Source: Yamagishiella unicocca | Lineage: Eukaryota > Chlorophyta > Chlorophyceae > Chlamydomonadales > Volvocaceae | Direction of reading: 5' to 3' | Length of the DNA: 64,000 nucleotides | Assembly (NCBI GenBank): GCA_003116995.1 | Contig: BDSL01000011.1 | Coordinates: 1,364,001 to 1,428,000 of the forward strand | In this document: in pieces, positions 52,325 through 64,000 of the stretch | How the letters are laid out: each line of letters begins with the position of its first letter | Position numbering within the stretch: position 1 is the first letter of the stretch | Program-made: the position numbers and the translations under genes | The notes under the pieces: generated by a model | What the model was told of the DNA's origin: nothing | The model's database searches: none | What the model saw: only the letters and a program-made list of their open reading frames with translations

Positions 52325-55300
52325 TCATGCGCGCTTCTTCTTCGCGGCTGCCGCATGCGTCCGCTGGTACCGCAGGAAGGCCGCACGCATCCGCAAGTCC
52401 ATGGCGGCGGACAGGCTGAGACCGGCGACGCTGACGGCGGCGCTGCGCAGCAGCGCCTGGCCGTACGTCTCCCGCATGCCCAGGGTGGTCATCAGCAGCG
52501 CCATGATTGGCCACTCGACCAGGCGCGCGATGAGGACTGGGCGCAGCCGGATCTGAAGGGACGGGGACAGTGGGAGGGGGCTCAGGGAGGCCGGCCGGAT
52601 GAGGTGGCGGCAGGTTGGGAAGGGGCTGCTACGTCAGGTGGGACGAGCGGGACGAGACAGAGTAGATATCTGGGGCCAGGTATTGCCTGACCAGGATGCG
52701 GGACCCGGTACGGCACAATCGGCACCCTCGCAAATTGCATCCCCCGACCCCAATTGCAGTGGTAGGACGTGGCCTAACACAACAACAGGATATAATAGAA
52801 TAACAGAAGGACAGGATGTTCGCGTAAGAAGCATGTAACTGCAGCCAAAAGAGCAATGAAGGTTGCCAGACCTAGCTATTGCGGACCCCATTTTCGCCGA
52901 GCCCCGCTGCCGCCGTACCGGCTCGAAGGCGCCCTCCATGAAGCCGTCCAGCAGTACGTCGACGCCGTACAAGACGTATTTCTGTATGGAATCGGACATG
53001 ATGAACAGGTCCGGCAGAGTAGACATGAGCAGTCGGCTGCACGTGCGGCCTAAGAGGCACGATAGCATCAGCTTCTCGCGCCACGCGGCATAGGCCCGAG
53101 GCCGCAGCACCATGACCGCAAGCGACATCACGTAAGCGGCAGCACCGACGAACGCCTGTTGGAGGACAGAGAAGAGAGGAGCAGGCGGAGGAGGAGGGGC
53201 AGGGGACGCGTGTTTCTGGGGATGCGGAGGTGGGGTGGGTGATGTCGAAGATGTAAGCGGCCGCGATAGCCTACCTATGTACGCACTGCAGAACCCTGAA
53301 ACCTTGGGACACCTTAACCCTAAACCTACCTGACGCGCTTCTCCCTTGGATGGGCTTTTGTAGGCTGCTGCGGCATGAGCCGCCACCATGATCACCAGCC
53401 AGACCAGGGTGGACGGCCAGGTAGTGACGGTGACGTAATCCACGTACTGCCGCTCCAGGGAGGGCCGCTGGAAGCCCCAAAGGGACATCCACAGCAGCTG
53501 CAGCAAGCTAGGCGGCCGCGAGGTCAGCCACTCGCGCGGCCCCGCCTCCGCCTTGCCGTCCGACTCCGCGATCGCGGCCGCCGCCATGGCCAACGCCGCA
53601 TCGTCGTCGGTGGCGCTGACACCTGCTGCGGACGTGGCTTCTGGGTCGCTGCTGCTGCTGGTGGTCGATGGGAGGAGGCTGATCTCAGAGGCGGCTGCGG
53701 GCTTTGCGCTAGCCCTAGCCACCTGCATGTGCCGGGCACAGCGGCAATGGAGCGGAGGGAAGGTGAGTTTGGAGGCCGCGGCTGACAGCTGGCGCCCGGG
53801 GCTGAAAACTCCCAGGGCATCAGTTCTCCAGGGGGAATCAAGCTCCCGTTCCCCTTCAGTCCCGTCCTGCAAAATGCTCGCTCCTGGTGCCCGCCCCGCA
53901 TGCGTACGACAACTTACAGGCCCCTCCGGGCCACCTCTACCAGGACCGACAAAGACCCCACCCAATGATCCAAACCATATCCCCCGCCTGCTCACGCCTC
54001 TCGCCTGACTACTCCCCTTCACCTTCGCCTGCCAATAATCTGCAGCCCCCCCATGCAGCCCAGCCCTCCCGCGCCTCCGCCGCCCCCGCTCCGGCCCCCC
54101 ATCCTCGAGCTTACCGCCCTGGCCAGTGCCTCCGCCGCCGCCTGCACTTGGATGTCCTGCCCTCCCAGCGCGCCCCACAACATGGCCGGCGTGTTGCCGC
54201 CGCTGTCGCGCGCCGTGTTCCATACCGTCACCGCCGCCGGCCAGGTCGCCACCACCCACCGCAGCATCGCCTCCGCGGCCTCCGCTGGCGTCACTACCCC
54301 GGCCTCCTCCGCAATCGCCTCGGCTGCCGTCAGCCCTACATCATAGCAGCTGCAGCACCGCGCGTCCGCGGCGAGAAGGTGCAGCGGCGTCACGCCGCCC
54401 GGGCCACGCACGGCCCACGTCGCTCCTCCTCCTCCGCCGCCGCCGCCGCCGGCGATTACGCCACTGTCCATCCACTGCACCACCTGCTCCACCATAGCCT
54501 GGCTGCCGCTGCGCACAGCCCGGTGCAGCAGCGTTAGGCGTGCGACCCTACCGGCACCACCTGCGGCGCAGTCACCGCCGGCCGCCGCCCGCGGCGCCAG
54601 GTCCGCTTGCACGGCGCACGCCAGCGCCAGCCAACCGTGGTGCACAAAGTACTCGAGCAGGTGCCGCCCCGCACCCAGCAGCGTCGCCCGCGCCTCCGGC
54701 GCCACTAGCAGGCTGCTGACCTGCTCCGATAAATCCAGCACATCTCGCAGCTCCGCCTGCTGGTGCTGCTGGTGCTGCTGGTGCTGCTGGTGCTGCTGGT
54801 GAGCGTGGGCGTGTGTCAGCACCCGGGCGCTCTCAGCGTTATCCGAGGCGGACACGAAGTCCAGCCAGACGGCCAGGTCGCCCAGCAGCTGCTCCGCCTC
54901 GTTGCGCTGCTGCACAAGCGACATGTACGCCTCGTCCTCCTCGTCCAGCTCCCCAGCGGCGGACAGCTCGCGCTGCATCGCGAGCAGCTCCGAAACCGGG
55001 TGCTCCTCCGCCAGGCATGCCACCGACGCGCAGTCCAGCACGCGTCGCCCGCGCCACAGCTCCAGACGCACCACAATGCCAAGGGCGCGGCCCGACCGGC
55101 CCGCCGCCAGGCGCGCCAGGTCAACCTCCAACTGAACAACCGCCGACGGCTCGGCGCCGGCGCCGGCGGCGCCGCCGCTGCGCAGCACGGACACAATCGA
55201 CGCAGTCGCCGTACGACCGTTGGCTTTTGCTATTATGCTCAGCGGCGGCACCGTCAGGCCGTCACGGCCGGTGTCGTGTAAGGCCAGGGCCGCTTCGCCT

Positions 55301-57184
55301 CTGACGATCACGGCTAGACGGAGAGCCCCGCGGCCCGACCCTGCGGCGCCCGGAGCCAGCTGCGCCGGCGAGTGTACTGCCAGCGGCGCCGACAACGCCA
55401 CGGCGTCGCCGTCGGGTTGGGTGTCAGGCCCGTCGCGCAGCTGCCACTGCATTGCGTCCGCGTCCCAGGCCACGCTCCAACACGCACCCGCACGCTGCAC
55501 CAACACAGTCGCCGCGTTGGGGCTGCTGCAGGATCCCGCCGGCGGCGGCACGCCCAGCGCCGACAGCACGAGCGCGGGCAGGAAGAGGTCCTCGGGGAGC
55601 GAGGAGCTGCTGCCGCCGCCGCCGCCGCCGGCGTGACCGGTGGGGACGGCGCCGCTGCCCGCCGCCGCTGCGGCTGTGTCGCCGGCGCTGCAGCCTCGCT
55701 CCATGAAGTCCAAGGTGAGCTCGACGCACCTGCGAGCGTGCGGAGGTATCCGGAATAACACGGAGGAGGAGGAGGTTCCGGCGGTCGCATGAAGAGTCAG
55801 AAGCGGAAGAGTCACAGGCGGAAGAGTCAGAGGCGGTAGCGCATTGAAGGGAAGGGATGGGCGGCGTCCTTCGCCCGCCCGCAACCCGCAGTCCCCAACC
55901 CACATTCCGGAGCCGGCACTCTGCGTCCCTCGTCGCAGGGGGCCGTCGGGGGCCGTCCTTGAAGCTACAACACCCCAGCACAGACAGTGCGAACACACGG
56001 CCCTCGCCATCATTAAAACACACAGCCCTGCCAGAGGCGCGATGGGCCCAAAGTTTTATCTGCAGCCAAGCAAACACGCCGCCGGTGCCGCGATAAATAC
56101 TCGCGCGAAACCCCACCATCCCAGCCCCAGCCCCTTCCCCCCTCCGCCAGGCCACCCGGGCAGCTCCGGCATATGCCCAAGGGCGGCAGGCGACTCACCC
56201 TCTGCGGACGTAGGCGCCGACGACCTGAAGCCCGCTGTCGTGGTTTCGGAGCGACTCATTTATCGTGCTGACAAAGTTAGGCTGCAGATCCCTGGGATCC
56301 ATGCCCGAGAGCTTGATGTGCAGCTGGGTGCGGCTCGGCGCTGGGTTCGGGGAGCGGAGGCTGCGGTAGCGCAGGTGGCCGCGGCGCAGCGCAGCAACGG
56401 CCAGGATGCTGTCCATGACGGCCATGGGCGCAGCGGCGGATTGCCCGGTGTCCACAGCGCTGCCCTTGCTGCTGGCCTCCGCGCTGTGGGCTGCGGCCTG
56501 GAGGAGAGCGCAGGCGGGTGAGGCGCCAGGCTCGGTGTCATCGCACGCATTGCACGCGACCGGGGGCAATTTGGCGGGAGAAGCCTCGACCGTGAGCTTG
56601 TAGGGGACGTTCCGCGCGTCGCGCTGCACTTTCGGGTCGCGGCTGGTAAGCTCGACATGTGGCCCTTCCACAACCTTACTTATGCCAGCTCCTGTGGCGA
56701 TGGTAAGGCAGAAGCGGGGAAATGAAAACGGGTAGAACCGTGCAGGACGGGTAGATGTGACGACAGTTCTGCAGCAGTTCCCCGCACCTTGGGACCACGT
56801 CAGGGCTCCGAGCGACCCAAGCACGGCTGCAGTAGCGAAGAACCACAGAAGCAGCACAGTGCTGGAAGCGCAATTTCTCAACAGAAAAGGAACTCCGACC
56901 GCGACCGCCCACCCCAGCAGCAGCGCCACTTTTCGTGAAGGGCGATATGTAGAAGCTCCCTAAGCAATAACAGCACAACATGGAAACGTCAGGCAAACCA
57001 AAGAAGACGTGAGTCAGGTTGTGCAATACAATGCCGATACACGTAGCCTGCGAACTTTTGCTTGCGGACGGCAAGACCCAAGGCAGCGTCGATATGCGTT
57101 CTCTGTGCGATAGAAGTACCATTGAAGTCCAAGGATAGCAAGGCGCCGCAGGGAAGGTGGCACCCATCCAGGTGCCGGCGTCGC
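52325..57184 (-). CDS. Multi-pass membrane protein with ankyrin-like and SPL/CRR1-like segments, 5' end unresolved
   Basis: Seven exons join in phase: 57184-57043, 56959-56788, 56691-56199, 55729-54115, 53722-53330, 53155-52919 and 52552-52325, giving 1092 aa entered in phase 2. Exon 2 encodes two hydrophobic helices (KVALLLGWAVAVGVPFLL, STVLLLWFFATAAVLGSLGA). The next two exons, once spliced, read LHIKLSGMDPRDLQPNFVST ... GAYVRRGCVELTLDF, resembling the conserved block after the SBP domain in SPL/CRR1-type proteins (FK.F...P..LP...EGYLRPGC..LT). The large exon ends with ankyrin-like units (LTLLHRAVRSGSQAMVEQVV, GPGGVTPLHLLAADARC). The last three exons add more hydrophobic helices (LVWLVIMVAAHAAAAYK, AFVGAAAYVMSLAVMVLRPR, LIARLVEWPIMALLMTTLGM) and a basic tail AAAKKKRA. 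No SBP zinc domain is visible. It may be a membrane-tethered regulator or channel-like protein; the function is open. Confidence 0.75.
54757..54802. repeat. In-frame CTGCTGGTG repeat coding His-Gln-Gln
   Basis: About five copies of the 9-bp unit CTGCTGGTG lie inside the large exon of the membrane/ankyrin gene and code a His-Gln-Gln run on the minus strand. The period keeps the frame, consistent with the exon being translated. Confidence 0.85.
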
Positions 57185-58243
57185 CTGGAAACGCTTCTCT
57201 GGTTGAAAGGAATTATAGGGAAGCCTTCAGAAGTTATGGGCGAGTAAAAATGCCCAAGAAAGGGCTATCTAGGGTGAATCCGACGATGCACGGCTTCCGC
57301 TTCCCCTTCGCCACTAGGCATTAATTTCAATTTCCCCGTTCCCGCATAGCGTATGTTGCGCGCAATTTGCATATACTACGTCTGTAATGTCTCGGCAGAA
57401 ATTGAATAGCGACTACTGGCAGATGACGAACACGAAATTCAGCATGGTCGGCCACGGACATAAGACGCCATTTGCCATTTGCTATCTACGCATGATGTAA
57501 ATTAGTAGGCCTTTCACTGCAATTGCGCAGAAATCCAATCGCCGCGTAGGCGGTGCGAATTCGCACTCGGTTGCTTCACTAATGCAGCAATAGGAAACGT
57601 GTGCCTTGGCATCGATAAGGCAAAGAGCTTGCCTTCTTTGATTAAAGCAGCTTTGACATAATGTGACATGCAAGTTGGGGGCGCAGGCGACCCGAGGGAC
57701 GTCGTCACATGACGAAAGGTTCATCATAGTTTTTACAACCTATCCGCGCTTATGCGGACTAGCTCACTACCCATTTATGGAGGTAACGCTGCTCGAAGTT
57801 CACCAGTCCCTCCTTTGGACTTCCCAATTCATTCGTTCGTTTGTGCGCGCCGAGCGTACAGCGCACTCTCTCTCCTGCGCGCCCACATTGAGGCCTCCTG
57901 TAGAAGCACAAATCTGTCAAAAATTTAGGCGCGTACTTCCATCAGCAAGCACAACGTGTTGAGCCTGACTCACAGCCCCAACGTCGGCCAGCCCGTGCGG
58001 CTCCTTGTCCGTTTTCCCGTTGTGGCCTACGCTGGTAGAGGACTTGCACCCTAATCATCGCAGCCCAATTACAAACTGGAATAAGCGGACACTGGAAAGC
58101 CCTATTTGTCCTCTAGGCCGGCACTGCCGACTTGTACACCGCGCCCTCCTAACGCGCACGACCCAACAACTCCTAGGCACGACGCGGTGAGGACTCCTAG
58201 CGCCTATCGTACGACCTGTACATCATGGCGGAGTCTCCACTCC
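57185..58243. other. Low-GC spacer between membrane/ankyrin gene and TAF11
   Basis: The missing 5' exons of the membrane/ankyrin gene may lie here. A minus-strand frame 57708-57514 (MTTSLGSPAPPTCMSH, then VKAALIKEGKLFALSMPRH) is compositionally protein-like but ends in CAATTGCAGTGA without a usable GT donor, and an overlapping Cys-rich frame competes with it. The stretch 57.25-57.5 kb is clearly low in GC. No call is made. Confidence 0.35.
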
Positions 58244-60348
58244 TTATCGCAACAGCCGGGTTTGGGTTCGGTGCGGAAGCTTGCCCTGCGTGCCGAGCTG
58301 CTGGTAGGCGCGGTGGATATGTCGCGGTAGCAGCGGGCCTGTGTGCCCCTCCTGGGAGGCACACACACGCGCTGAGGGGCACGGGGCGGGGGTGCAGAGG
58401 GGAGGGGGCGGAGAGGGAAGGGAGTAGGGAGGGTATGCAGTGGGCACGGTGCAGGGGTGGGAATTGAGTTGCGCGCGGAGGGGTAGCAGCTGACCAGCAG
58501 CCGACCAGCAGCCGGCGACGGGAGAGATTGGGAGAGCGGCGTTAGACCCTCCATCACACTGCCACCATTCAGACATCCTTCCTCCCGCCTCCTCCTACCC
58601 TCCCACCTCCCGGCCGGTTCTTTTATGTAACCCCCCGGCCGGCACCAGCTACACTTCCCGCGTCGAGTAACCGGCCCTTTTCTGTAACCCCCCGGCCGGG
58701 CCTGTGCCAAAGTCGACAGAACCCTAGCCGCCCAAAAACACCCCCTCGGGCCCGCACTCCCTCCCTCGACCTACCCAGCTCCACCAGCTCGCCCACAAAC
58801 AGCTTGCTTATGCCGCACATGGCAATCACAGCCTTCTCATTTGGCACGGCGTTGTGAAGGATGGCCTGCATCAGCTACGTAGGACGATGATGATGAGGAG
58901 TGGTAGGGGGGAGAGCTCAGTGAGGTACGGTGCGTGTGTATGTGGCGGGGGGAGAATTCGCCACCGCTCGTCTGCCCGTCTGCGCCTTCCCGACAAAAAC
59001 AACAAACCACTCAACGGCACGACGCGCCCGCGGAACTAACCACCCAACTGAACTAACCACCCACCGGAACGCCTCACCGGCGCAACCTACCCCACGACAG
59101 CAAGCCCCAGAGCGGGGGCCGGAGCCGGGAGAGGAAGGCAAGCGCCTGGCCTTACCCCCTCTCTGCAATTCCTCAGCGCCCGCCCACTGTGCATGTGTCT
59201 CCACAACCAGCTACCCCGCCGCCCCACCCCCGGCACGTGCTGCCCCGCTCCACTGGCCCACCCTCGCCCACACAGCCTAAGTCTCTAACACCCAGTCCTC
59301 TCCCCGGGGGCCGCTGAGTCCCTTCGGGCCGCTGAGTTCCCGGGGGTCGCTGGGTCCCTGCGGGCCCCCCCCCCGCACCCGCTTCATCTTCGGCTTGGGC
59401 AGCGACGAGCGCATGAACACCTCGTAGCGGTTCTTCTGCTCCTCCGTCAGGGAGTCGAAAACCCTGAGGGTGCAGGGAGAGCCGGGGGAGCCGGGGAGAT
59501 GGGGGAGGGAGGCCGGACTTGGCGGGGGAGGGATCCGGGGGCCCATTCGGGGATTGGTGCACGCGCAGCGCTCTGCATGCACTCTTGGTCTCCACGGGTA
59601 GCCAAACATTGGCCGTTGGCCCCCTCAGGCGCAGCACGGTTCCCTCCGCTGGCACGACGGCTGCCCTCATCGTTTCCCTTGGCCCTCTCCTCGCCGGCCC
59701 CTCGCACGGCCATCGTCGTGGCCTTTGAATGCGCATAAGCGCATGGGCGAAGTGCCGCATGATCCCAACTCCCCCCTCATCATTTCTTATCACCCATGCA
59801 CAGCGGCAGCCAACATCTTCGCGCGTGTGGGACTGCGAACGACATACGCACGGTCACTGCAGGCCCCTTCTCCTCGTCCGATCCCAGACCCCCTCCTGTG
59901 CGGTAGCCCCGCTCACTCTTTCTTGTAGGCTGCCCCGGCGTCAGGCGCGGCCACGGCCTCGGGCTGCACCGGTGGCCGCCCCGGGGGTCCCTCTCGCAGC
60001 ATGTGGAACACGTGAATCGCGCCGTCACGGTCCGCTGGGCGTGAAGGATCACTTTTGGCGGCGGCATCCGGGTCGTCATAGTCATCCTCGTCTCTGCAGG
60101 TCGTTCGCGTCGATGGTCGGGGAAAATAGGGACTGGCGCTCTCACGAAGACCGCAGTTCAAGGTCGTAGAGATATTAGGAGGACGATATGAAGGTAAAAG
60201 ACGGTGTGTATGCAACTTACAGGAAGTCGCCCGTGTTTTGCCCAGCCGCAGCATCTCCAGCTGTCGTAGGTGCCTCATCGACGCCCGCTGCCTCGTCCTC
60301 GGCAAAAGCTGCCTCGAAGGCATCCTCTAGCTGCTCATCTACATCCAT
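58244..60348 (-). CDS. TAF11: TFIID subunit TAF11, complete
   Basis: Five exons join in phase: 60348-60221, 60093-59917, 59463-59379, 58874-58775 and 58371-58244, giving 205 aa, close to the human protein's length. TAF11 pairs with TAF13 through a histone-fold in the general transcription factor TFIID, contacting TFIIA and TBP at promoters. The N-terminus is acidic (MDVDEQLEDAFEAAFAEDEA, then DEDDYDDPDAAAK). The conserved histone-fold region starts at LTEEQKNRYEVFMRSSLPKP, continues with PNEKAVIAMCGISKLFVGEL and ARVCASQEGHTGPLLPRHIH, and ends RAYQQLGTQGKLPH, all diagnostic of the family. The acceptor of the last exon was chosen at 58371 because only it restores VELARVCASQEGH in frame. The intron before the last exon carries repeat family C. 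Confidence 0.95.
58643..58690 (+). repeat. Dispersed repeat family C, second copy
   Basis: The segment CACCAGCTACACTTCCCGCG then TCGAGTAACCGGCCCTTTTC matches 28797-28840. It is flanked on both sides by a direct repeat TGTAACCCCCCGGCCGG (58626-58642 and 58683-58699), which could be a target-site or flanking duplication. Confidence 0.75.
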
Positions 60349-61289
60349 CTAATGGTGGACCCTTCTTGGGCTGCAGTTGACGGCTAAACAAGGCGCATCG
60401 TACTCGTGGTCATTGAGCGACATAAACCGTCACGCTTTATCCATTCCGCACACGTAAGGAAGCGTTGAAACGGCCTACTTAGGAAGGCTTGTGACGCATA
60501 GTGTGAATTCCGCAATTGGCGTTCGGAACTGAAGCGACTATGTGGAGTGCAGAATACAGGGCGAGGTAGTGTCCAATTTGCTACAATAGTGTTGTTGTTA
60601 TGTAACTTTACACTCTGAAAAAAGGACATGAGTCAGCGACGGTGGCCACGACCCCCAAAATTCTTCATGCAGCGGCATACCGGTATCACATATCAGCCAC
60701 GGCGCACGAACCTGGCCGCTCCATGTCGCAAACTTTCCATGGCGCGGCCAAACTCTGAGCGTGATCAGTGTCACATGCTTGGGGGCTTGGGTAGGCAAAA
60801 CACATCTTTCGAATCCATTTTCTAGCACCCAGCTAACAACACGCAAAACCAATCGCATCTCCCGACGCACGCAACATTGAGGCTGTGTCCCAAACCGCCA
60901 CCAGCCTGCCGGGCGCCACGCGGCCAGTCCAATTCCCCAGCTTACCGCCGTTCTACCCGGCCTCACTCAGCCAGCCTGGCTCGCATCCCCCTCTGCACTC
61001 TGCCCTACCCTTCCCCGCGCGTGTATACCCGCCGCCGCCTTAAGCAACCCCCCCACACCAGGAGAGCCCGGCCAGCTCTCGGCGCCAGCCACCCAACAAC
61101 CGCACCCCACCCCGCACCACCCCGGGTGCTCCTCGCCTCCAAGCTCCCACCCACAAGCCGCGCCCGGCTGTCGCCCCCCGGACCAGCCTTCCCCACAAAA
61201 AATATGCATACGGCATCAGCGCCTCAGCTGTCTCAGCGCATACGCATACACATACGCTGCGATGGTTTTCTTCCCAGCCCCCTGCGGCT
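60349..61289. other. Spacer between TAF11 start and carboxypeptidase stop
   Basis: About 940 bp contain the TAF11 promoter side and the 3' flank of the carboxypeptidase gene. An open frame of 122 codons on the minus strand (60966-60598) has no recognisable motif and is not called. A TTACA at 60607-60611 (TGTAA on the minus strand) is a distant candidate polyadenylation signal for the carboxypeptidase. Confidence 0.5.
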
Positions 61290-63837
61290 CTACCTCCGCC
61301 GCTTCCCCTCCAGCGCCGCCAGCACCCACTCCTCCAGCAGCTGCTGCGCCGCCGCCGGCTGGTCGTGCGGCACCATGTGGCCCGCCCGATACACCACGGC
61401 GTGCGTCAGACGCCCGGCGGAGCGGCGCCAGCCGGCCACCTGGGCGGTGTGGGAAGGGAGAAGGGCGGGCAAGCGAAGAAGCACGTCTGATGTGACATAG
61501 GAGAAGGAGAAATAAAAAAAGCACGTTGGAGGGGCTACGACGGCGTGCACCTCTACGGATAGGGGTCGGTCAGGACTTAGGAGGTAGCCCACGCCGCAGC
61601 GTTGTGCCAGCCTTGAACCCCAGCTCCGACCATCAGCAGGGAGCAAACACGCCCTGGGGAGGGGCGCTATTGCTGCTCCCTCCCGACCTGCTCCCTCCCG
61701 ATTGATCCCTCAGATTCCCGATTACCGTAATCCCTCAAGACACCACTCACTCACCTCCCGTGCCGCGGTCGCCGACGCGGCGCTCCCGGAGCTCCCGGTG
61801 CCGCCGCCGCCGCCGCCGCCGGCTGTCGCCCCCTCGCCTCCCAGGTGCCACAGCTGGCCCCGCTGCGCGCTGAACGCCGCCTTCTCCTCCCACTCCAGGG
61901 AGCTCAGCCACGAGGAGACGGAGGCGACGCCGTCCAGGATGTCGTACTGGCCCTGCGTGTGGTTTCGGGGGCACGACGCACAAGGACACGGTGAGGGGGA
62001 CAGGGCGACGGAAGGAAGCCGTAAGGGGGGCAGCCCTCTTGAGCTGTAGCTACAGAAGCGCAGAAGTGCGACGGGCCCCTGCCCGTACATAGGGTATCTG
62101 CGCTGTAGCAGGGTCTGCACCCGCATCAGGGCCGCGTGTGTTCCTCCTGTTTCGGATCACGCGCGTCACACCTGGTACAGCAGCACGGGGATGCGTGACA
62201 GCACGTCCGGCAGCAGGTGCTTCACGCTGCGCATGACGTCACCCGCCATGGCGGCCCCCACCGCGGGGCTGCAGCTGACGTATTGTACGGCAGGGTGGGC
62301 GCGCATGGCCTCCTTGACCTGCAGGGCGGCGGAGGCGGCGGAGGCGGCGGAGGGGCGGCGTGATGGCGGACGCGCTGTCGCAAGCAGCGGCAAGGTGATT
62401 GGGAAACATTGTCATGACCAGGGGACATTGTCATGACCAGGGCCTTGCTGCGCGGCACTGGGCTCGCGCGGTCATGTTGTGTATGTGATGCGACAGTTGG
62501 GCCTTGCGGCGTGTCGTGCTCCCCAAGTCACACGGCAATGACACGCCCCCCCCCGCCCGTCCGTGGCCCGCCCCCGGCCCCCTGCCCCACCTCGGCCAGG
62601 TTGAGGAAGCTGTCCACGGACTTTGTGGGGTCGTACTCCTGCGTATGCGCCGTGTGGGAGGGGGGGAGGCCAAAAGTGAAGGGGGCTCTGGGGTGATGCC
62701 GGGACTAGGGTTTCCCGCCTTTGCAGCCAGGAGGTAATAATACGGCGGAGGAGCGTTTCTTCCTGTGTCTTGTGATTGTGCAGCGGGCCTACGGCCGCGG
62801 CCTCCTAATGCCGGCCATGGCGCAGGCGACGGATCATATCCATTCCGGAGTCCTGCATGCCCCCAGTCCCATTCCGGAGTCCTGCATCCCCCAGTCCCAT
62901 TCCGGAGTCCTGCATCCCCCCAGTCCCATTCCGGAGTCCTGCATCCCCGCAGTCCCATTCCACTCGTCGACCCACCCCGTGTCCCGCCGCCACAACCCGC
63001 CCCCTCCTCGCCGCACCTCGGTGCGCCGGGTGTCAAACATGGTGGCCAGCCCCGTCACGTTGGTGATGAAGCTGCAAGCCGGTGGATCGACGCGAGAGGC
63101 CAGGAGGAGGAGGAGGGGAGAGCAGGGAGTGCCCGGTTAGCGCGGGGCACGGACGAGGCAAGCCAGGGGCCCGGGTGGAGCCGCTGGTGACAAGCGGCCG
63201 GGGCCGGACCGGGCAAAAGGCTGGGGGCAGGGCAGAGCGGAGAGCCGAGTGCCGCCAACAGGGTACGGCAACCAGAAGAGCAGGTGCGCACAGGCCCTCG
63301 CCCGTCCGGTACTTTGCTTTCCATCGAGTACCTGGGATCAGCGGCACCGTACGTACATCCTTCGGGCGTACGTCTCAATCAAAAACCAACAGACCCACGG
63401 GTCGGGCGCCAGGGCTCTCGGCGGTGCCGGACGCACCTCCTCAGGCGCTCCCTGGCGTCATGCGCCTCCACCCACTTCGCGTCATCGATCAGCGCCACCA
63501 CCTCCGCCGCGCGGCCCGCCACCTCGTCACGCAGCGCCGGAGGCAGCAGCCCCGAGTAATAGGCAGACGACGCCAGCGTCTGCGTCTGGGCCCGTGGGTC
63601 GGTCAGGCCGTTGCCAACCGCCACGCCGGCCAACCGGAACAGCGGCGGCGCCGCGCCGAGGGGCACCGACCGCCTTTGCTGCAGCGGGGGCGACGAGGCC
63701 GACGTCAACGGTCCGGAGGCTGAGCCGGCGGTTGAGGCGGTTGAGGTGGTTGGGTCGGCGGTTGAGGCGGCTGCGGCGTCCTCTTGGATTTGGAGGATGT
63801 AGTGCGCGATGGACGGCACGTACTTGCCCGCGTAGCT
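61290..63837 (-). CDS. Serine carboxypeptidase (family S10), 5' part beyond window
   Basis: Six exons join in phase: 63837-63437, 63071-63017, 62638-62591, 62318-62172, 61952-61755 and 61439-61290, giving 332 codons plus stop. The first visible exon opens with the catalytic serine (SYAGKYVPSIAHYILQIQE of the GESYAG motif), so signal peptide and N-terminal half lie to the right of 64000. AGVAVGNGLTDPRAQT is the conserved GNGxxDP block. The catalytic Asp is in VLLYQ joined to GQYDILDG, and the catalytic His in RAGHMVPHDQPAAAQQLLEE, so the triad is complete in the visible part. S10 enzymes are secreted or vacuolar acid exopeptidases. The subgroup looks closest to the CPVL/plant SCPL type (TGLATMFDTRRTE). 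Gly-, Thr- and Ser-rich insertions lie after SIAHYILQIQE and after LWHLGGEG. Confidence 0.95.
62845..62962. repeat. 28/29-bp minisatellite in carboxypeptidase intron
   Basis: About four copies of CCCATTCCGGAGTCCTGCAT followed by CCCCCAGT lie in the intron between exons 63071-63017 and 62638-62591. Confidence 0.93.
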
Positions 63838-64000
63838 CTTTGGGAGGGGTACGACAACATGTACGAAGAGGTACGGCAATGAGGGAGGGCAAGGTGAGAG
63901 GTTGGGGGGGACGAGCTCAAAGACGAAATTGTGTGGGATTGCATTCCTGGTGCTGGGCGTGTATATGGCGATGTGGGCGTGGGTGGAATGGAGTGGTAAT

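Noticed and set aside
58371..58378. Alternative TAF11 acceptor CCTCCCAG before EGHTGPLL
   Set aside because: It would put the last exon out of phase with the preceding donor. The acceptor at 58371 gives VELARVCASQEGH and matches the family.

Overview
This is nuclear DNA of a eukaryote, most likely a volvocine green alga (Chlamydomonas/Volvox/Gonium-like). The coding DNA is GC-rich with heavy G/C bias at third positions. Genes are cut into many short exons with GTGAGT/GTGCGT-type donors and TGCAG/CGCAG-type acceptors. Proteins carry long Ala, Gly, Pro and Ser runs, and introns and spacers are full of micro- and minisatellites and short dispersed repeats. No prokaryotic operon, rRNA, tRNA or CRISPR array was seen. 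The species assignment is an inference.

All genes that can be built lie on the minus strand. From high to low coordinate: (1) a serine carboxypeptidase whose 5' part runs off the right edge (61290-63837); (2) TFIID subunit TAF11, complete, 205 aa (58244-60348); (3) a multi-pass membrane protein with an ankyrin-like block and an SPL/CRR1-like motif, 5' end unresolved (52325-57184); (4) a 2274-aa protein with several degenerate NDP-kinase-like segments (39024-48282); (5) the 26S proteasome deubiquitinase RPN11/PSMD14, complete, 310 aa (33616-37785); (6) an 882-aa disordered protein with a dicysteine N-terminus (25793-30457); (7) a disordered protein with a novel four-copy repeat, 5' end unresolved (16420-20302); (8) mitochondrial ribosomal protein uS5m (8836-11351); (9) an ARM-repeat protein whose 3' end runs off the left edge (784-6768).

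Exons were joined by hand. Reading phase closes across every proposed junction of genes 1, 2, 4, 5, 6, 8 and 9 and of the resolved parts of 3 and 7, and this is the main support for the models without recognisable homology. The identified genes are mostly housekeeping (proteasome, basal transcription, mitochondrial translation, peptide hydrolysis) and do not form a pathway. Gene 4 may be ciliary, which is inferred only from the NDPK-like fold.

The long spacers (6.8-8.8, 12.5-16.4, 20.3-25.8, 30.5-33.6 and 48.3-52.3 kb) are locally poorer in GC and hold no convincing gene. They carry candidate exons, a probable fold-back transposon remnant (about 31.88-32.56 kb), minisatellites and repeat-family copies. 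The most unusual observations are the degenerate multi-NDPK giant, the new RRxEDLPAAPSP repeat protein, the membrane/ankyrin/SPL-like architecture, at least three dispersed intron-repeat families, and four unrelated minisatellites sharing a 17-bp period.
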